Shown: positions 55,401-63,208, counted from the first letter of the stretch. The stretch is 64,000 nucleotides of DNA from Gracilimonas sp. (GCF_040218225.1 NZ_JAVJQO010000008.1:620001-684000), one strand, 5' to 3'. Notes: generated by a model not told the origin, from the letters alone. A program made the numbers and translations.

Positions 55401-56989
55401 TTCTCACTATGACCGATGGCGAATTACTCGTACCAAGCGGCCTAAACCTGATCGCCAATACACAAGCATATGGAACAGGTGTTCTGCGGTTCCAGAGAAA
55501 AATTTCAGGAGTCAGAGGCTGGAGAATGCTGGCATCGCCGGTAAACTCAACCGTCGGTGACTTCCTTGACGGCACCCTTACCCAGGGTTATACGGGTGCA
55601 ACGTACAGTACAGGCTCAGATCCCGGTGATACTCTTCAGCCTAACGTAATGTGGTATCTTGAAGATTATGATATTAATGAAGAAGGCTTACCAGCCACTG
55701 ATAACGACCGATTAAGAGCCCCTTCAAATAGTACAAACTCTCTGGTGGCCGGAAGAGGTTACTGGGTTTACTTTTTCGGAAGCATTCCAGCTGACCCTCT
55801 GTATAATGATCCGCTTCCGGATACCCTGGATGTAGCCGGACAGGAATTTGGGTCTGGTGCAACTGAAGTAGATTTTGGTGTTACTTATACCCCTGAAGCC
55901 GATTCTGGATGGAACTTTGTAGGGAATCCGTTTGGAGCATCTATTAACTGGAATAATGCCGCAAACTGGACGAAGACAAATATTGAATCAACCATTTATA
56001 TTTGGGATCCGGCTGCCAATAGTGGAAATGGAGAATTCCTTACCTGGAATGGGTCAACAGGCTCTCTGGGTAGTGGTATCATCCCGGCCTTCCAGGGATT
56101 TTGGGTAAAAGCCAATGCCTCAAGTCCCGAACTGAAAGTTAAAAATGCAGCCAAAACCACGGGGGGTAACTTCCTCCGCAAAGAAGTTCCGGCACAGCTG
56201 CAAGAGTTTGAAAGTTCACCTCCTGTTTTGGAGCTCAAAGCAACTGGGAATGGGTTGGCAAAAGTAACCCATGTTATGCTAAGCCAGAATGGTACAGAAG
56301 GTAAAGACGATCAGGATGCATTGCGGCTTCTACCCTTCTCAGATTCACACATTGAATTTTATTCAACGCTGAGTAATGGTACAGAGCTTGTGATCAATAA
56401 CCGACCAGCCAATTTCAGCCACCGCCAAAATGTTCCCCTGCATTTCGAGTCTTACATTAATGGACAAGTTGCAGCTGGTAGTTACACCCTTAGCTGGCCC
56501 GGACTTAGAAATGTACCTGAGGAATGGTTATTAATCTTGTTTGACCATGAGACCGGACAGGAAATTAATCTCAGAGAGCAGGAAAATTATGTTTTCAGCT
56601 ACAATTCAAAGAAAAAACTAAAGCAGGCTCAGCCTACAAACGGGGCTCCTTCCCTGAAGAAAAACAAATCTTCCGCAAGATTCCTCTTGAGAATTACCAC
56701 TGAGGAAATTGAGGCTAATATCCCTGAAGAAGTTTACTTATATCAAAACTATCCGAACCCGTTTAATCCAACTACCACTATTCCATTTGGACTAACTGAA
56801 GAGTCGGATGTGACACTTGAAGTTTTTGACATTCTGGGAAGAAAAGTTCAAACCCTGGTTTCTGAGACACTTCCGGCAGGAAACTATAACATCCCTTTCC
56901 AGGCGGGCAGACTAGCGAGCGGGGTTTATTTATATCGTATCCTAACGAACCAAAAAGTTCTGACTAATAAAATGGTGCTGATTAAATAA
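49415..56989 (+). CDS. Giant multidomain T9SS cargo protein (2524 residues)
   Basis: Starts with GTG at 49415, with a signal peptide ending SAQ. In order: DUF2341 (about 30-150), LamG (150-335), cadherin-like repeat 1 (350-478), LamG-like (478-745), cadherin-like repeats 2-4 (748-1147), LamG-like (1148-1398), an unassigned beta domain (to 1540), invasin-like Big_1 domains (1540-1640 and 1748-1843), an 'NWNVGSVPN' segment (near 1860), the GWRMLASP module (2033-2252) and the T9SS type A tail (2440-2524). It is probably a surface adhesin or carbohydrate-binding protein. Partner and ligand are unknown. Confidence 0.88.
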   Translation: MKITQSTHIGLLTLLIALISVETISAQVPGYTFRKKFAVDNAQVSGSTNLTDFPVLISLTENDFRTTGNGGGVESPNGYDIVFTSADGSTVLDHELESYNASTGEILFWVRFPTLNATSDTEFFVYYGNSSQTTDQSVNTTWNSGYQMVLHLDSDLSDATSNGNNGSTSGTSVIPGIIGDGRDFNAGSGNDIITIPDDPSIEITGDITISFWMNGSNLNSVGPDLVTKGAYNSSYAVYYFNNITVNDDGTAFDGSALNDGQDYYVTFTNSSTNGRTIYIDGAQDVTNGTAFNFTPNGDNLTLSSGDFQFDGMMDEVRISNVARSADWIATEYSNQNAPGSFISEIPDPPVLADIESSPQNFFAGGSEVFITSAITVDHPFTSNLSSAEIEITGNYNASEDVLDFTDQNGITGSWNSGTGILSLSGTATLAQYQAALRDVTYENTNGSTPDQSTRTISVTVNDGSNDSNTLTRDLNIITTLTDLSTDLANPVFHFDAQDVNGDLNLGNQPGDGTSVASWGDRSDNAVGSGTDLSAINGTAAQRPLFNSNYFGERGGILWDGTDDNLDPPNNAILNTASYTEKSFAVVFRTGASVTGLQVIYEQGGGTRGYQISIKDGNAYAFVWNNNEWGVGNQYKSIDLGVVQPNESYILIASHDATAGALVNRTWSASINGGTAITLSNTDVQQAHSGGAIIGEENGTRDPVTTANNPAGNNNFNGYIGEFLSWNTALNGGQMASVYDYLCDKWCNEPPVLASIEMTDLDYTEGDSPTSVSSSLTVSDSDNTILEGATVTISSNFETSEDVLDFTPVGNIGGSYNSTTGELTLSGTDSPANYQTVLRSVTYENTNTVNPSTALRTIDFEVEDWDDVSNTASRDINVIAVNSTPSLSGISGPALTYNEGSGAVNGSAAFTVAISDADDTNMESATIAITNNYTLGEDELGFPNQLGITGSWNSTTGILTLTGSASLADYQTALEAVTYENLSADPVEITRTISFTVNDGASNSNTESRDLDVVAANSAPVLSGIESSALNYDNAAIQITSTLQVSDPDDTQLDSAFVLITQNFKPAEDSLLYSEIFGITGDFDDQTGRLKLEGTTSLSDYQTALRTVEYKNFATIPTGPEREISFVAHDGALASDTVKRTIEVNAVEAINGLEVWLRADAGIVTSGSEVVTWQDQSGNGNDYTGTADAGTRPTFVSSSSLLNNQPSINFAGNGDHFADTDGENYINGSTEFTIFLVLKSDQTNTDRGLFIAETPVSQDKTLTIRYDAAGANTGGAFTNVVKAGILGDDPDNQIESFTDIQTTNGQIISYQWQSGNTYDIFIDGILNNPSSIGPPPTGTISNATTAILGKGGKDDPDTNNQSWDGEIAEFIYYGRLLTPSERENVEDYLSEKYTLSIRKITAAENGENISADDANTSYTSLTGPIIKEGFAGELSASGTFVLNAPTGFEWNTGATPSVSTSAVYGGTTTLAVSYTSITSSQVTFTVNTASTSNPGEIDISGLQIRPTTGALPNTGNITNTGTTGLGGGTNYGSLSMVAGALDSLVITQQPSSTNVNTAITPAVRVQLTDQFGNSVKQAGVSVNMALTSGTGSLSGTTSRLTNSLGIADFSDLEIDDVGTKQLTATSSGLDNAVSSNFSIVNAGVLTGFKVERVPSGNISPKIAGQNFNIKITAIDGSGTTVTTFSGTTVVTSSCDMGLGQGTTSSFSLGVLSSLTVNITSVGNCTITATNSSGSETGVSNSFAVSAGAADESETTISASPTVILNDGASTSTITVQAKDAFGNNVTSGGATVVLNTDEGSIGSVTDNSNGTYSATLTSSTGTVVATITGTLNGNSISDNALVEFASFSHIWESQLGSVADASNYFDPDNWNVGSVPNAASVVLIPASPAVGNEFPVVNVTDTEIAALSIEASAELNISGGVNFIVSGDVTGNGELLGSNNDSLTIGGDLNIPNFTLGNIIFNGSSDQTIQSPHSFVNVEVDNPGTVEITNNFTVTGILTMTDGELLVPSGLNLIANTQAYGTGVLRFQRKISGVRGWRMLASPVNSTVGDFLDGTLTQGYTGATYSTGSDPGDTLQPNVMWYLEDYDINEEGLPATDNDRLRAPSNSTNSLVAGRGYWVYFFGSIPADPLYNDPLPDTLDVAGQEFGSGATEVDFGVTYTPEADSGWNFVGNPFGASINWNNAANWTKTNIESTIYIWDPAANSGNGEFLTWNGSTGSLGSGIIPAFQGFWVKANASSPELKVKNAAKTTGGNFLRKEVPAQLQEFESSPPVLELKATGNGLAKVTHVMLSQNGTEGKDDQDALRLLPFSDSHIEFYSTLSNGTELVINNRPANFSHRQNVPLHFESYINGQVAAGSYTLSWPGLRNVPEEWLLILFDHETGQEINLREQENYVFSYNSKKKLKQAQPTNGAPSLKKNKSSARFLLRITTEEIEANIPEEVYLYQNYPNPFNPTTTIPFGLTEESDVTLEVFDILGRKVQTLVSETLPAGNYNIPFQAGRLASGVYLYRILTNQKVLTNKMVLIK

Positions 56990-57062
56990 ATAAGCTAACA
57001 TCTACGGGTGCTTCTTTTCCGTAGTATCAATAAGACGATGATTTGATCTTTTAAAACAGTAT

Positions 57063-57090
57063 ATTAATATTAGAATTTTTTAATATTAAT
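57063..57090. other. AT-only stem-loop in the leader of the pilin-like genes
   Basis: ATTAATATTA (57063-57072) pairs perfectly with TAATATTAAT (57081-57090) around an 8-base loop. It lies in the 287-base gap after the giant gene. No T-run or GC clamp supports a terminator. Confidence 0.45.
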
Positions 57091-57131
57091 TTGTGTGTCG
57101 AATTAGAAGGTGCGAATGATGGTCATTTAAT

Positions 57132-57161
57132 GATTAGAGATATTATTTAAAATATCTAATC
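57132..57161. other. Second stem-loop in the same leader
   Basis: GATTAGAGATATT and AATATCTAATC pair with a two-base AG bulge around a short loop. It is located 115 bases before the first pilin-like gene and could be an operator or an RNA structure in the 5' leader. Confidence 0.4.
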
Positions 57162-57276
57162 GAATAAGGTCGAAATTATATGTTGATTTACTTTACTCAA
57201 GGTTATAGAGGAAATTTTGTAACAAATCATGTTAAGATAAATCATTACTGTGTAACAACTCTAAACTTCAAAAGCT

Positions 57277-57729
57277 ATGACTGACTATTCAGATATTATT
57301 TACCTCGGTGCTGCAATGGTAGTTTTTTCATTGCTTACAATGAACACATCCCGAAGTTTTCAGGTAACCATAGATACCATGGTAAGGTCTGAATTGGAAT
57401 ATAGAGCCATTTCGGCTGCTCAGGAAGAAATTGACGCTATCCGCTGGGTACAGGCCAGATATAAAAGTCAGGATCCTTTCAAATCATCCAACAGTCAATA
57501 TTTATATGATGACAATCCTATACAGCGTACCTTTAAATATGGTGTAGACGAGGAGTATTCAGAAACATTCACCATTTACAGGAAAGCTGAAGAAAGCGAT
57601 GATTGTGACTTATTGGATTCTACCACGCAGCGTTGTTATGAAATTACTATTACCGTTCAGAATAATTCTCTGGACCCTCCGATTACAGTAACTCAAAAAC
57701 TCATCAGAACCTTAACATTTAACAGCTAA
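57277..57729 (+). CDS. Pilin-like protein 1 (hydrophobic N-helix, one Cys pair)
   Basis: A 150-residue protein. After seven polar residues comes a hydrophobic helix (about 8-22), then an amphipathic helix (SELEYRAISAAQEEIDAIRW), as in pilins and pseudopilins. There is no prepilin-peptidase site (no G|FxxxE). The C-terminal part has exactly two cysteines (CDLLDSTTQRC) and ends in a beta strand. It is first of three consecutive genes of similar layout, with only 5 bases to the next. Function inferred only: minor structural subunit of a surface filament or envelope complex. Confidence 0.6.
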   Translation: MTDYSDIIYLGAAMVVFSLLTMNTSRSFQVTIDTMVRSELEYRAISAAQEEIDAIRWVQARYKSQDPFKSSNSQYLYDDNPIQRTFKYGVDEEYSETFTIYRKAEESDDCDLLDSTTQRCYEITITVQNNSLDPPITVTQKLIRTLTFNS

Positions 57730-57734
57730 CGGCC

Positions 57735-58355
57735 ATGAATATAGGTATTGTTACAAGTTATGTTATTGGAGGTTTTATGCTGATTTCGATTCTTGCATTT
57801 AATATCAGCTTAAATACAACCAGCCAGGAGACCACCATATCTACTATCAATCAGGAAAAAAGAGACAACTTGGTACAGTTGCTTTCCTGTGACTTCAATG
57901 GCTTAGGTTATTCAGATGATGTTTTTAATAATGACCCTATACAAGTAAGCGAGGATGATGAAATTGAATTCAGAACCTCCCCTGCTTGTGTTGACGGAGG
58001 TAATGATACTTCTGGTGAATTAGTAACACTTTACGCCAACTCTTCTAATCTGGCAACATCCACCACGAACCCGAATGACTTTTATTTGTACCGCGAAGAC
58101 AAAAATGGAACCTCCCGTTTCCTGGTTACTCATTTTGAACTGGTTTACTTTCGAAAAAATATTGTTAGCGGAGATTGGGATGAGGTTGCCAATCCAGCTT
58201 CACTTTTATCTCAAAGAGAAATAAAGATAAGAGTTGAGATCATGATCGAATCAGAAGAACCTATTCGTATTAGTCCACAAGGGGTATATATATATCACCG
58301 AACCGCATGGACCAGAGAATTTATCCCCAACATTATGAATCACCCCTGGAATTAA
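57735..58355 (+). CDS. Pilin-like protein 2
   Basis: A 206-residue protein with an N-terminal hydrophobic helix (about 4-26, TSYVIGGFMLISILAF) and a following polar helix (QETTISTINQEKRDNLVQLL). Like its neighbours it has exactly two cysteines (SCDFN near 51 and PACVDG near 84). The rest is beta-rich. No prepilin-peptidase site is visible. It ends 12 bases before the DUF4900-like gene, whose start has GGAGAG upstream. Confidence 0.6.
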   Translation: MNIGIVTSYVIGGFMLISILAFNISLNTTSQETTISTINQEKRDNLVQLLSCDFNGLGYSDDVFNNDPIQVSEDDEIEFRTSPACVDGGNDTSGELVTLYANSSNLATSTTNPNDFYLYREDKNGTSRFLVTHFELVYFRKNIVSGDWDEVANPASLLSQREIKIRVEIMIESEEPIRISPQGVYIYHRTAWTREFIPNIMNHPWN

Positions 58356-58367
58356 AAGGAGAGTATT

Positions 58368-59684
58368 ATGGGAAGAGCAATGCTATTTCTTGTTAGTGGT
58401 TTAGTTATCATTTCGGGCATTATCCAAATGGCTAACACCAATCGTACTGAAGTTCTGCCTCAGCGCACCGCCATTCACTTTAATGAACAGCAAGCCAAAA
58501 ACGTAGCTTCAAGTCTTATTGACAATGCAATCCAGAATTTACTGGTAGATATGGAATGGTCTGATGAAATCTCAATGTCTACCGAAAGTGGCGCAACTGG
58601 CACTTTATATATGAGTCAACCTGATCCTGATGATGAGTTCCGGGTGCTGCTTACCAGTTTTGGAACATATGGAGGTTATCGGTCAGAGATAGAAGTTTTA
58701 ATGCAAAGAGATTCTTTTTCAAGATATTCGTACTTCACAGACTCAGAAACTTTCTCTCCACCAAATGATAATGTGAAAATTTGGTGGTGGAATAATGACC
58801 AGGTTACCGGACCGGTTCACACAAATGGAACATTTAGTATGTCTGGCTCTCCTACTTTTAATGGTTTTGTTTCCAGCCCTAATGACTGGATTGGATATAC
58901 CGGAGATGAAGATAGTAGTGACCCGGATGAACGTCATGGTAGTGATTCACCTAATTTTAATGGCGGAACCAATTTCAATCTTACCAAAGACAAAGAATTA
59001 CCAGGAACGGAACAAATTAACCTTCTGAAAAGTGAGGCTACCCTTACCTTTGACGAACATAGTGATGTTGAATTCTATGAGGATTTGTTAGGTGATGGCT
59101 ATGTAAAAGTAAAAGATGAAGATTGTAATGATATTCTTTTATGCTATGACCACTATAAACTTTCAAACTATGAAAACCCTGATGGCGGAGTAGTTATAAG
59201 TATTGATGGAAGAGCAAATGTAAAGGGAGATGTGAAAGGAAGAGTTACCCTGCATTCATCCACTAAAATAAATATCATGGGTGATATCCGATACGACACA
59301 AACCCATTGGTTGATTCTACTTCAACCGATTTATTAGGGTTGGTAAGTGAAGGAGACGTAATGATTGACGAAGATGCTCATGATGATGAAGGAAGCTACC
59401 ATTTAACTATCCATGCTTCCATTATGGCACTCGGAACTTCTTTTGAAGTTGAAAATTGGGGAGGTGGAAGCCCACGAGGAACCCTAAATCTTCTTGGTGG
59501 AATTATCCAGAAAAACAGGGGCCCGGTAGGTACTTTTAGTGGCAACAATGTTGCAACGGGCTATACCAAAAATTATATATATGACACCCGACTTCAGCAA
59601 ACAATCCCTCCTTCTTTTCCAAGAGAAAGTATCTTCTCATTGGTATACTGGAGAGATAAGCCTGTTATCAAAATTGACTCATAA
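58368..59684 (+). CDS. DUF4900-like, PilX-like envelope protein
   Basis: A 438-residue protein with an N-terminal hydrophobic helix (about 3-21) and a PilX-like polar helix (FNEQQAKNVASSLIDNAIQNL). The middle part (YSYFTDSETFSPP, TGPVHTNGTFSMSGSPTFNGFV near 155) resembles DUF4900, a family beside pilin-like genes. The second half is beta-helical (VVISIDGRANVKGDVKGRVTL) with the only two cysteines in CNDILLC. It is probably the largest or tip-like subunit of the three. Confidence 0.65.
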   Translation: MGRAMLFLVSGLVIISGIIQMANTNRTEVLPQRTAIHFNEQQAKNVASSLIDNAIQNLLVDMEWSDEISMSTESGATGTLYMSQPDPDDEFRVLLTSFGTYGGYRSEIEVLMQRDSFSRYSYFTDSETFSPPNDNVKIWWWNNDQVTGPVHTNGTFSMSGSPTFNGFVSSPNDWIGYTGDEDSSDPDERHGSDSPNFNGGTNFNLTKDKELPGTEQINLLKSEATLTFDEHSDVEFYEDLLGDGYVKVKDEDCNDILLCYDHYKLSNYENPDGGVVISIDGRANVKGDVKGRVTLHSSTKINIMGDIRYDTNPLVDSTSTDLLGLVSEGDVMIDEDAHDDEGSYHLTIHASIMALGTSFEVENWGGGSPRGTLNLLGGIIQKNRGPVGTFSGNNVATGYTKNYIYDTRLQQTIPPSFPRESIFSLVYWRDKPVIKIDS

Positions 59685-59719
59685 GTAACATTTAACACAT
59701 TATATACGAAGTTCATAAA

Positions 59720-60106
59720 ATGAAGAAATTACTATTTGTAACCGCTACCCTGATATTAACCTCCACTATCGCAGTGTACGCACAGCACAAGGTTACTTTC
59801 CAAATCAATCTCAAGCCCATGCTCGAGGATAGTACTTTCATCCCCGGTCAGGATTATGTTCAGGTTACCGGTAGCTTCAGTCCTATAAGCACAAGACCTG
59901 TACGTCTTTATGATACTAATCCAGTGGATAGCATTTACACAGCGGAAGTGCGCTTTTCTTCACGATACTCAAATCAAGAACTACAATATAATTTTGAGAT
60001 TGTATCCCCTGATAGCAAGAAGAAAGAAAGACTTCCTCGCAAAGTTTCACTCAGAAGCAGAGAGATTGAATTACAGCCTCTCTATTTTGATGCTTTTGCC
60101 TGGTAG
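59720..60106 (+). CDS. Small secreted beta-sandwich protein
   Basis: A 128-residue protein with a Sec signal peptide (ending VYAQ). The mature part reads KVTFQINLKPML ... QDYVQVTGSFSP ... ELQYNFEIVS, a pattern like the carbohydrate-binding CBM20/CBM48 immunoglobulin-like fold. Binding residues cannot be confirmed. It sits 35 bases after the DUF4900-like gene and is likely co-transcribed. Confidence 0.55.
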   Translation: MKKLLFVTATLILTSTIAVYAQHKVTFQINLKPMLEDSTFIPGQDYVQVTGSFSPISTRPVRLYDTNPVDSIYTAEVRFSSRYSNQELQYNFEIVSPDSKKKERLPRKVSLRSREIELQPLYFDAFAW

Positions 60107-60315
60107 TTAGTTTTTTACCTTCCGGTTTTCAGCTTTGATCTAAAATCCGGTTTATCATTCTTTTCGTATTTTCATTGAGTGGTCTGCTCTTTGTTATCAG
60201 ATCAGAGTTTAGCCTGCCAGTTATGATGCTCTAATTAAAATATATTAACTGGCTTTACTCTGACTTAACCGAGAAATTTACCCTTGTACTTTAAGGTTAG
60301 TCAATTAAACATTCG

Positions 60316-60813
60316 ATGAGATATTTTCTTTTAGCAATCTTTCTATTGGTGTCATCTCCTTTCATAGCAGCTCAGGATAATAATGGTATATCCGCACAGG
60401 TAAATGTAAGTGCAGAAATCATACAGTCCATTGAGCTGATTACGGTAAACTCTATGCGCTTTGGAAATGCAAACCCTGGCCAACGAGAAATTTATGTAAA
60501 TCCGATCAACAGTCTTAATGCCGGGTTTATGATTGCTGTTGGGACTCCGGATGCCGAGTTCCGTCTCAATTATTTACCTGAAAGAGAACTAACTCAAATT
60601 GATGGCAATGCTACTCTTACTTTCACTTATGAAATCTCAGGTAATCCCGAGGAGAACCAGTCCACCTCGGAACTGCTAGAACTTGACAACAGAAACATAC
60701 AATTTAATAGTGAAGGCCGATATTACATCTGGGTAGGTGGTAGAGTGAATCTTGAAAATGCTGCACCCGGTAATTATGAAGGTGACTTTACTATTGAAAT
60801 AGACTACATATGA
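60316..60813 (+). CDS. DUF4402-like secreted structural protein 1
   Basis: A 165-residue protein with a Sec signal peptide (ending IAAQ). The mature domain has the DUF4402 outline: an early VNSMRFGNANPG strand and the C-terminal signature YYIWVGGRVNLENAAPGNYEGDFTIEIDYI (split over positions 136-165). DUF4402 proteins resemble Csu-type pilus subunits. The TGA stop overlaps the next ATG (ATGA), so translation is coupled to gene 2. Confidence 0.7.
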   Translation: MRYFLLAIFLLVSSPFIAAQDNNGISAQVNVSAEIIQSIELITVNSMRFGNANPGQREIYVNPINSLNAGFMIAVGTPDAEFRLNYLPERELTQIDGNATLTFTYEISGNPEENQSTSELLELDNRNIQFNSEGRYYIWVGGRVNLENAAPGNYEGDFTIEIDYI

Positions 60814-61463
60814 TCCCTAGATCACATAGAAAAACATTGGATTTCAAGCCTTTCAAAAAGAAGGGTTTTAGGCGTTCTATGTACATGGTGATATTTGGCA
60901 TCCTTTGTTTAACCAATTGGATAACCCTTTCTGCTCAGGAAATTAATTTTGGAGATTTCAGTAGCAAATACGCCGTTTCGCTGTCTGAATTAAATCCAGC
61001 GGAAGATTTGAGCTTTGGGATGGTCGTACAAAATGAAGGGCTAAAAAGTATCGACCTGATTGACTCAAAAGTTTTAATTATTGAAGGGGTAAAATACCTG
61101 GATGTGATCGTTGACATAACAGCAGATAACTATTTATATCTTGATGATGATATTGCTTGCAATGGTACCAACTCAAATTGTATCCCTTTTACTATTCAGG
61201 CAGCCTATGCGAATCGTGGTAATAATGATACTAATCAAGCAGTTCTTATGCAGGTTGCTTCAAATGTAGCAAGTGCCCAGTTTCCAATTGAAGCACGGGG
61301 TAATCGCCCACCCGGCCCGCCCCCTACTCCGGTTTATGAAGGCTATAATCCAGCTCTGTATAATGAAACCGCATATATCTATGTATATGGTTCTCTGAAT
61401 GTTGGAAATATAGACGCCGGCAGCTATTCAGGTAATATTACAATTACCATTTCTTATGACTAA
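60810..61463 (+). CDS. DUF4402-like secreted structural protein 2
   Basis: A 217-residue protein. A positively charged lead of about 22 residues precedes the signal peptide (ending LSAQ); an ATG at 60879 would give a normal-length signal but would lose the ATGA coupling. The mature part has the FGDFSSKYAVSL/LSFGMVVQNEG start, a single cysteine pair (CNGTNSNC), a Pro-rich insert (PPGPPPTP) and the tail YIYVYGSLNVGNIDAGSYSG. It overlaps gene 3 by 8 bases. Confidence 0.68.
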   Translation: MIPRSHRKTLDFKPFKKKGFRRSMYMVIFGILCLTNWITLSAQEINFGDFSSKYAVSLSELNPAEDLSFGMVVQNEGLKSIDLIDSKVLIIEGVKYLDVIVDITADNYLYLDDDIACNGTNSNCIPFTIQAAYANRGNNDTNQAVLMQVASNVASAQFPIEARGNRPPGPPPTPVYEGYNPALYNETAYIYVYGSLNVGNIDAGSYSGNITITISYD

Positions 61464-61977
61464 ACGATTTGTTTACATACTGCTGCTAGTTATTAGCCTA
61501 TCCCCTATCACAAAAGCCCAGTTTATTAATCTTCAACTTAAGATTGAACCTGAATTAAGTGCAACTGTTGAGCAGGATTTAGATTTTGGAACCTTAGTAA
61601 CCAATTCCGGAAGAACTGAGATTCAGTTGGGTGATGTAAATATGGGGGTATTTAGCATTCGGGCTTTTCATACTCAAAATGTATACCTCAATTTGCAGTA
61701 TCCTGAGGTACTCAGAAATGAAAACCCGGCAATTAGTGACGAAATCCCTCTTCAACTAAACATGTCTTATAATAACACCGGAAATAATAATGCTATTAAT
61801 TCTGCCCCACTTACTGCAAATAGCGGATTTATCTCGATCCACGATAACACCCAGCTGGAAAACCGCAACGACATCTGGAAACAAATGTACATCTATGTAT
61901 ATGGAGCGATTGAAGTAGGAAATATTCCCAATGGTGTTTATACCGGTGAAGTAGTCTTAAGTGTAGATTACGATTAA
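61456..61977 (+). CDS. DUF4402-like secreted structural protein 3
   Basis: A 173-residue protein with a signal peptide ending TKAQ. It has the same DLDFGTLVTNSG opening and the tail MYIYVYGAIEVGNIPNGVYTG ending VDYD (signature at about residues 144-173). It carries no cysteine, unlike gene 2. Its last 19 bases are repeated exactly at 62423-62441. Confidence 0.7.
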   Translation: MTKRFVYILLLVISLSPITKAQFINLQLKIEPELSATVEQDLDFGTLVTNSGRTEIQLGDVNMGVFSIRAFHTQNVYLNLQYPEVLRNENPAISDEIPLQLNMSYNNTGNNNAINSAPLTANSGFISIHDNTQLENRNDIWKQMYIYVYGAIEVGNIPNGVYTGEVVLSVDYD

Positions 61978-62682
61978 TTTATTGCGAGATACCTCGGACT
62001 TAATGTATAGTACTACCTTATCAGCTTGAAGCAACCTGCCTTTCTCCTATACACCAACAATACGATGCCGTTCACGACTCGCCTGTTTACTTTAATACAT
62101 CCCATCATTGGCTGACAAATCATGCTAAAGTTACAAAGGGCGCTGCTGCACAAAGATTAGCAGCGAATTCACCATCCCATTTGAACCTTAATGGATAGGA
62201 TTACCGGATTTCCTTGATTACCCCAAATCCATCCTTACTATCCACTAATCAATTAAATCATGGTTCGAAACCCAGATTTTCTCCTGCCCCTTACAAGCAT
62301 TAACCACAAAAAAGGTCACTATTCCATTATTGATGGGAAAAGCTAGAAAATGAGTATTGATTAGAATCTCAATCCGATTCATAGAGAATGTTCACGTTTC
62401 TACCGGTATTAAACAGCAATGCAAGTGTAGATTACGATTAAATCTGCATTCCTAATCTTTTCGTATAGTTATTCAGATCTGAACATTAAAGAAATCTAAA
62501 TATAAATCTGAGTGTGCTTACTTATTTTTGTACCGTAAAATTATCATCTAGGACAATGATTACATGGTTTCAGCTCAAAAAGTTAGGACGTTTTAATTAA
62601 GAGTATCTAACTAGGAAGGCTTTCAGAAGATCAATAATTTTCTTTCAGAAATTAAACAAACACAAAACTCAATCTCACGATT
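61978..62682. other. 705-base gap inside the DUF4402 cluster
   Basis: No open frame longer than about 20 codons fits a gene. The stretch contains the decayed DUF4402 end at 62395-62441. A TATTTTTG at 62523-62530 matches the Bacteroidota -7 box TAnnTTTG, about 150 bases before the next ATG, but no -33 TTG is found at the usual distance. A relic of a lost gene plus the promoter region of the next gene is the simplest reading. Confidence 0.5.
62395..62441 (+). pseudogene. Decayed 3' end of a DUF4402-like gene
   Basis: GTTTCTACCGGT (62396-62407) matches GTTTATACCGGT near 61936-61947 at 11 of 12 bases. After a stretch of unlike sequence, 62423-62441 repeats exactly the last 19 bases, including the stop, of the gene ending at 61977. 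Frame is lost between the two. It is best read as the remains of a fourth tandem copy. Confidence 0.6.
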
Positions 62683-63186
62683 ATGAAAACTTTAAAAACT
62701 CTTTTATCAGTATTCGCGATAGCGGCTGTTTTTTCAACAGGCACTTATGCTCAGCAAAACATTAATGCTACTGCTACTGTAGTTGATGCTATTGCTTTTG
62801 GTACTCACCAGGATCTTGCTTTTGGTACTTTAGCATCTGGCGATACTAAAACAATTAGTGCCGACTCTTCATCTGCAGGTTATTTCGAAATTACCAGCTA
62901 CGCTCAAAGTAATACTATTGTAGCCGGTCTTTCTTACACTGACTTTACTGGAGGATCTGCACCTTCTTTTACAGAATCTTCTACCGTTAAGTATAGTTTC
63001 AGTGCAAGTGCTGCTCCAAATAATTCTAATCCTACACTTGGATCTGATGCAACTGGTGGTAACATCGCAACAAATACTGAGACAGATAACCTTTATATTT
63101 ATATCGGTGGTTCTGTAGATGCAACTGGTGCAAGTGCTGGAACATATACTGATGCTCAAATTACACTAACTGTAGAGTATCTTTAA
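62683..63186 (+). CDS. DUF4402-like secreted protein 4, candidate major subunit
   Basis: A 167-residue protein with a Sec signal peptide (ending TYAQ). The mature part is small-residue rich, with HQDLAFGTLASGDTKTI at the N-side and LYIYIGGSVDATGASAGTYTD near the end, closing in TLTVEYL. No cysteines. It has its own long leader and a strong terminator, unlike the coupled genes before it, so it may be expressed separately and at high level as the main structural subunit. That role is inferred. Confidence 0.68.
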   Translation: MKTLKTLLSVFAIAAVFSTGTYAQQNINATATVVDAIAFGTHQDLAFGTLASGDTKTISADSSSAGYFEITSYAQSNTIVAGLSYTDFTGGSAPSFTESSTVKYSFSASAAPNNSNPTLGSDATGGNIATNTETDNLYIYIGGSVDATGASAGTYTDAQITLTVEYL

Positions 63187-63208
63187 GACTTAGATAATCA
63201 AACTTTTC

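Noticed and set aside
60122-60160. Hairpin after the small beta-sandwich gene as a terminator
   Set aside because: CCGGTTTT and AAAATCCGG pair only with a bulge and a 12-base loop, and the following sequence is not a clean T-run, so it was not listed as a feature.
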